From Choristoneura fumiferana (lineage: Eukaryota; Arthropoda; Insecta; Lepidoptera; Tortricidae): a DNA stretch of 64,000 nucleotides. The stretch spans positions 7,721,864 to 7,785,863 of the forward strand of contig NC_133485.1 in NCBI RefSeq assembly GCF_025370935.1, read 5' to 3'. Both the position numbers and the translations under genes were made by a program. The notes below the pieces were generated by a model. It had not been told where the DNA came from, did no database searches, and saw only the letters and a list, made by a program, of their open reading frames with translations. Shown piece by piece: positions 58,809-64,000 of this stretch; the first letter of the stretch is position 1; each line of letters begins with the position of its first letter.

Positions 58809-59386
58809 TGTTGTTGACCCAAATGGTGGAACCGATGCAGATGTCGAAGCGCGCATAAACAGGGCTCGTGCCGCATATGCACAACTCAAACCGGTCTGGA
58901 CGTCCCACGTAATAACACGGCGCACAAAAATCAGAGTTTTCAACTCAAATGTCAAATCGGTTCTCCTGTACGGGTGTGAGACCTGGCTCGTCAAGAAAGC
59001 AATCACCAGTAAACTCCAGGTTTTTGTGAACAAGTGTTTGCGTCGCATATTAGGAGTTTATTGGCCACGAACCATTACAAACACTGGACTGTGGGAGTTG
59101 ACGAGCCAGAAGCCAATTGATAAGGAGATCCTATTGAGGAAGTGGCGCGTGTTGCGGAGACCCGATGCTCATCTCGCCAAGCAAGCGCTGGAGTGGCAAG
59201 CTGCTGGTAGTAGGAGGCCAGGCCGACCCCGAATCACCTGGAGACGGTCGGTTGAGAAGGAGATCTCCCTAATTGGGTACCATTGGCGAGACCTAGAAGC
59301 CACAGCACAGGACCGTGACGCATGGAAGTCCCTACTGCGAGCCCTATGTCCCTGCTGAGGGACTACAGGAATTCATCATCATCATC
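58809..59386 (+). mobile_element. 5'-truncated LINE with intact ORF end and 14-bp target duplication
   Basis: A continuous frame of about 185 codons runs from VDPNGGTDADVEARI near 58812 to a TGA at 59356-59358. It includes KSVLLYGCETWLVKK, FVNKCLRRILG, RPGRPRITWRR and AQDRDAWKSLL, the C-terminal part of a LINE reverse transcriptase. The 3' tail is (ATC)n. ATAGAACATTCTTG stands at 58795-58808 and again at 59387-59400, marking target-primed insertion and very little decay. Confidence 0.92.
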
Positions 59387-59604
59387 ATAGAACATTCTTG
59401 AAGGCATCTAGTTGTTCAAGCAAGTTTTCATGTGGTAGAGCCTTACTGTAACCACTTGCTGACTGCAGTACAAATGGGCCGGCTTGACCGGAGTAGTACC
59501 AACCTCCATCTGAATACCGGCGTGAAATAGTACCTTTGCCCAACTCCCCTCCCCCTTTTATCCTGCCCCCATACCGCCCAATTTAGCCCCCCCCCTCCTC
59601 CCTT

Positions 59605-59715
59605 TTAGGCCGGCAACGCACCCGCAGTCCTAATAATGCTGTAGGTGACCAAGGGCGGCGGTGATCACTTACCATTAGGTGACCCGCATGCTAGTTTGCC
59701 AGCTATTTGATAAAA
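59605..59715 (+). mobile_element. SINE family A, diverged 3' part
   Basis: 'taggccggcaacgcacccgc' to 'gctagtttgccagctatttg'. It has clear block order but many differences. Confidence 0.6.
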
Positions 59716-60295
59716 AGAGTAGATTGATGACCTCAAGAAAAAACATTACTTTCTTTGGTTTGCCCTGACTTAAAAATACTGAATTTCATGGTTAATTGCA
59801 CTTTATCGAAATGCTATTACTTATTCTTTGTAAATAAACATAAAAAAGTAAAAAAAAAAAAAGAAAAAGAATCATTATGCGTCATCGAGTTTCGAACTCC
59901 TTCTCTTACTACATACTTCTAAGAATTGGTACCACTGAGCCAAACTAGGTGGTCACGTGACCGCCCGAAATAGTCAATACCTTTTTACAACAGATTATAT
60001 TTGACATTAGCTACTCACACCACAGTAAAATGGATCAAAATTTACTGCATCATACTGAAATTTAGGTATTATAGATCCTCTCCATTTTGTGATTTGCGAC
60101 AACAATATGCCCATAACTAACTATCCTCAAAAAATCGCGTCGAAATAACGTCTGTGGAAGAAATATTGATGTACCAAAGTTTGTATGGAAGACGACGCAC
60201 CTTAAAAGTAGATTAATTCCACCAAACATTCGACTCCCAGTAAGTTGCTAAGATATTAACACCAACGCTATCATATTTTATACCTGTCAACTTAC

Positions 60296-60457
60296 CCATA
60301 AAGGCCTCATTCACTAACAAATAACAATTCCATAATGCTTGCGTCCACCGGTCGGGTTGTAAAAGGGTCAGGACGGGAGGTTCCCAACTGGTCGCCTTCA
60401 GGAAAACATCTTTCATATACCGAAATACGCTTCCGCTTTCCCTTGAATGTATGGACC
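60296..60457 (-). other. Orphan exon-like open frame, gene unknown
   Basis: On the minus strand, TTCTAG| at 60458-60463 precedes 162 bases with one open frame, ending in TATGG|GTAAGTTG (donor after 60296). The peptide includes YMKDVFLKATSWEPPVLTLL and then WTQALWNCYLLVNEAF. The length is a multiple of three and both splice sites look good. I do not recognise the protein, and no partner exon was found nearby. It may be an exon of a gene nested in the region, or a remnant of a transposon. Confidence 0.3.
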
Positions 60458-60519
60458 CTAGAAGTGAAGCTAGATATTATTAGTTACTTTAATACGCTGA
60501 AATAATTACTAGCAGACCT

Positions 60520-60735
60520 GACTGCCGATGCGGTCAGAGGTTCTCGAATGACGTCCGCGGAAACCGGGAGACGAGCTGTCGGTAGGCTCCAACAAGATGG
60601 AGCCGACGACTTGGTTAAGATGCGGGATGCGGTGGATGCAAAGCACAAAGACCGGTCTGAGTGGAGAAGCCTTGGGGGAGGCCTATGTCCAGCAGTGGAC
60701 GTTCTTTCGGCTGACATGATGATGATGATTGATGA
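60520..60735 (+). mobile_element. RTE-type LINE 3'-end fragment
   Basis: It ends 'gggggaggcctatgtccag', 'cagtggacg' and an (ATG)n tail. The decayed C-terminal coding part is readable as RSEWRSLGGGLCP. Confidence 0.7.
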
Positions 60736-63574
60736 GAACCTGATTCGGTTTGTAACCTGAATTACCCTATTTTTGGTCTGTGTACCAATAACAAAACAAC
60801 TTCAAGAGAACTTTATTTTTGATTGCATGCTTAATTTTGTAATTCATTATATTTTATTTTTAAAGCGCTGACAAATAAATTTTTTTTTTTTAAGCGACAT
60901 TTCTTGTATTTTTGATTAAAAGAGAGCTTAGCAAATTCTGTTTGTGAAATCCTATTAGAGCATTGACTTTGCTATTCGAAATAGAATTAACTTTTTCTGT
61001 AATTTATAGCTGTTGGTTTCTCCAAAATAAAAAAGTGGTTTTCTACCTGGCTTTATAATTTGGCAACTGTAGAGACTTCTTATGGTTGTATTTAGAGGAT
61101 AGAACGCTACAATTCACAATTTACAGCGCATTTGTTTTACTGTTATGCTGTATTTTTATTGGCAAATAATAAATAGTTGCGTTCGTCTATTCATATTTAT
61201 CTAGGGCCTAATGTAGATTATTGTTCGTGGCCTGGAAGTAGCAATTGCTGGCTGATTATCGAGTCCGTTTTAAACTAATACGAAGGCCAAGCAATTGTAT
61301 TCCAGCCGAGACTAATATTTAAGCTTTTCTCAAAAATGGTGAATATTCTGAAATAGAATAAAACTTTTTCTCAAAATATATTTTGTAATTTAATTTTATT
61401 CCAATATTTTTCTTATGCTTTCCCGCCTTTTTTTCATCAAAAATAAACTGCAGGTGTATTTTTTCCACCGAAAACCACAGCTATTTCAGACCCAATTAGA
61501 AAAGTTCCGGAGTTCAATAAATATTCTAATACCGGCCATTAAACTTGGCTGTATACGACTTGACCAACATTTCCATGGCCTTTTTAACTTAAAAAAAAAA
61601 ATTAGACTATTGCAGGCGCGCTAATTCATTATCATCATTATTCGCCTGCATTTTTTAAACTTTTAATTTTTCGCTTGACCATAAACTATGACTTTCACCT
61701 TCTGATATGTAAAAATAATGTCAACTTTTACGGACATTTTGAGAAAAAGGCCTTTCCATGTTTCGGCCCATGAATTACCTACCTTTCAAATGACTGGGTG
61801 CCCATGGCCCCTGATCGGAAATCCGTACCAACAATGTAATATTACCATTTTGTACCATATTTCTGTTAAGTAATTTTCCTTATTGGCTCTTTTGTTTAAA
61901 AATAGTATGAACCTCTTGGACGCACTGTAGTTCTAAAAATCTGTAAAAAAACTAGTTTCATGCAACAAAGTAGCGAGCTCGTTTGTTAAAGCGACGGAAA
62001 TTTTTGCCTCCTACAACGTAGAAGAGGTTGCTTATTTTTATTTAATGTGAATGTTTTCAGAGCTGAGTCGTGTTCTGCGGTCCGGGTTGTTAAGGATATG
62101 AATGGAAGGATCGCTGGGTGTTCAGAATATGAAGATATAAACTTTTGACACAACATCAATGTTACGAGGAATCTGTAATGAACTATTAGAAACGCTTAAT
62201 TTACCTATTCTCGCTCCACGCAGCTTTTTCCACTAGAGCAGTGGGCGTTAGGCCGAGCCGCCACTACTTCTAAACCGCGCGTTTTAATCGTGTGACTTTT
62301 TTATACAAGTATACTTAAAACTGCCAGTGCGGCCGTTGCATCAGTTTACTTGATTCACAAAGTCACGCGTTTTTAAAAACGCGGTGTTTAGCTTGTTGGC
62401 GACCTCGGTCTTTGTACATGTTTTGTCTATAGGTAATAGCAGTTTTACAGATAAACAGCCGATTTGTCTTTGATTTTTTTATCTAGTTAGCAATCCTGTT
62501 ATAAAAATCCACGTTGTTGCGGTTTACGGCTGTCGTCGCGAGTTCGTTTCAAGCTGCATAATAAGTACTTAAAATTTCGTGAATACCAGAGCTTGTTTAA
62601 TTTTAAATTTTTAGCTTCAAATGTGTGGAAAATTCGGTTAATTTCAAAGCAGTTCTAGTAGACTTTTAGTAAAGAATGTTATTTTTTATGAAATTATTTA
62701 ATTACCTACCTATCAACTAAAAATCAACTAAGTATGAAATATTATCGATATAATTAGATTGCCAGTGTCATTACACCAATACAGGATGAATCACGGGGAT
62801 AATCAAATTCTTAAATACAAGCTTTTATTCAATTTGTAATGTTCGCAAGTAATTAATTCAAAATCATCCACTTAAAAAAAAACAAAAAGTACAGTTGGCA
62901 AGCAAAGCTTGTGTCACAATTATTTTTTGAACAAAATCATAAATTTAAATAATCTAGTAGCGACCTATCCGTGAAACTAACAAAGCGCAAAAAGCACAAA
63001 ACAATGACAATAATACAGGCTTAATAAATTAACCATGATTAAATTCGAAACAGTATGAATATTACTTATTAACAACTGATACAACAATAGCCATACCCGG
63101 GGCAAAAATTCCCATAAAAATCACCCGCGTGGCCTTGCTGAATGGCCATTTCAAACCTGATTTTAGTTTGCCTTTAACAGACGTCAAGTTATGAACCAAG
63201 ATATCATCTTTATTGTACTTATATATGCATGGAAATTAAATGTAGCCAGGAGAGTCCCACTCGGTTTTATTAAAGTCATTTATTTCCCAAGCTTTCATAA
63301 CGTTTGGCAATATTTATCTAAAATGGGAATCGCAAGTGCTTTTAAGTGAGCCAACTGAGAGGTAAACTAGCTGGGAAGTTGTCTAGACGACTAATGGTTT
63401 CCTTTGTAGCGTATTTTTATTTAACAATTTGCTTTATGTTTGTGTTCCAATTTGTTTTATTGGTTCCACAAAAATAACGATTGCGTGGTTGATTATCTTT
63501 ACGCTGACGGAGACTTCAGATGTTATCGTTTTGCTCCAAGATTGTATTTGTATACTTATTTTTATAGATAAGAC

Positions 63575-63688
63575 TCATTCATTCATCATACCAGCCGCAG
63601 GGTATCTACTGTTGGTCATCATAAGATAGGCCTTCCTCATTAGACTTCTTAGATGCTTCGGTTGGAGCGGCCTGCATGAACCCGCGGC
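63575..63688 (-). mobile_element. LINE 3'-end fragment running into the terminal gap
   Basis: 'accagccgcagggtatctac' and 'ttggagcggcctgcatgaa' resemble the reversed 3' end of the LINE family at 45818-46040. It is cut off by N at 63689. Confidence 0.5.
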
Positions 63689-64000
63689 NNNNNNNNNNNN
63701 NNNNNNNNNNNNNNNNNNNNNNNNNNNNNNNNNNNNNNNNNNNNNNNNNNNNNNNNNNNNNNNNNNNNNNNNNNNNNNNNNNNNNNNNNNNNNNNNNNNN
63801 NNNNNNNNNNNNNNNNNNNNNNNNNNNNNNNNNNNNNNNNNNNNNNNNNNNNNNNNNNNNNNNNNNNNNNNNNNNNNNNNNNNNNNNNNNNNNNNNNNNN
63901 NNNNNNNNNNNNNNNNNNNNNNNNNNNNNNNNNNNNNNNNNNNNNNNNNNNNNNNNNNNNNNNNNNNNNNNNNNNNNNNNNNNNNNNNNNNNNNNNNNNN
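63689..64000. other. Assembly gap, 312 N to window end
   Basis: N to the window edge; the true extent of the gap is unknown. Confidence 0.99.

Larger units (their letters stand above)
41864..63688. other. Repeat-filled region with no recognised IFT56 exon
   Basis: Either a giant third intron or sequence joined out of place. Unassigned, nonrepetitive-looking parts are about 42660-44470 (with a short ATC microsatellite near 43730), 46620-47880, 53120-53900, 57160-57790, 59720-60290 and 60780-63570. All are AT-rich with frequent stops. A palindromic cluster around CTCCTACTAGTAGGAG lies at 45372-45445. Confidence 0.5.

Noticed and set aside
62062..62148. Short open frame after a good acceptor (TGTTTTCAG) ending in a stop
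   Set aside because: Only 28 codons, no similarity recognised, and not the IFT56 C-terminus.
1..64000. Bacterial-type features: operons, Shine-Dalgarno sites, CRISPR arrays, prophage
   Set aside because: Introns, tRNA-derived SINEs and animal gene families show this is a eukaryotic nuclear contig. The tandem blocks are transposon-internal, not spacer arrays.

Overview
This is a draft eukaryotic contig. It is AT-rich and intron-rich, has four runs of N (7384-7483, 23740-23749, 29171-29283, 63689-64000), and most of it is interspersed repeats. The repeat families are ones I associate with moths and butterflies: two short SINE-like families, tRNA-headed or with tails such as 'gctcgtttgccatccagtc', a family that begins near 'cccgcggcttcgc', and RTE-type LINE tails. 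The protein sequences also fit an insect. I read it as Lepidoptera; the species cannot be told.

Three host genes can be named. (1) vasa, the germline DEAD-box RNA helicase, on the + strand at 12797-22721: seven exons covering an RGG-rich N-terminal segment and most of the helicase core. The upstream exon(s) and the last exon(s), which carry helicase motif VI, were not found. (2) CCDC40, a coiled-coil protein of the motile-cilium axoneme, on the - strand at 40085-29381: eighteen exons, about 820 codons, with the start present and the last exons missing. (3) IFT56/TTC26, an intraflagellar-transport subunit, on the + strand from 40291: only the first three exons are visible. CCDC40 and IFT56 are divergent and share a 205-base intergenic region with a near-perfect RFX X-box. 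vasa and CCDC40 are convergent, and both lose their 3' exons in the same gapped interval, 22722-29380. A germline gene thus sits beside two flagellar genes.

Layout. 1-7383: repeats only, namely a large inverted-repeat unit (132-2389), a CpG-rich MITE, and mariner wreckage framed by mariner-like ends (4180-6963). 7547-7696: an unidentified minus-strand first exon. 7697-12796: repeats and unassigned sequence. 12797-22721: vasa, whose introns hold a decayed Ty3/Gypsy element with five nested insertions and a 5'-truncated LINE with a degenerate restriction-like nuclease domain. 22722-29380: repeat-rich tail-to-tail interval with two gaps. 29381-40085: CCDC40, with a local duplication and an in-frame stop near its 3' end. 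40086-41863: shared promoter and start of IFT56. 41864-63688: about 22 kb with no recognised IFT56 exon, filled with nested LINEs, SINEs, foldback elements and tandem repeats, plus one orphan exon-like frame at 60296-60457.

Nothing here is a clear new molecular system. The strongest items for follow-up are the two-way ciliary promoter, the doubly truncated vasa/CCDC40 interval, the damaged or duplicated exon 16-17 region of CCDC40, and several dated nested transposon insertions. Exon boundaries were read by eye from splice sites, reading-frame continuity and family similarity; no transcript or database search was available.
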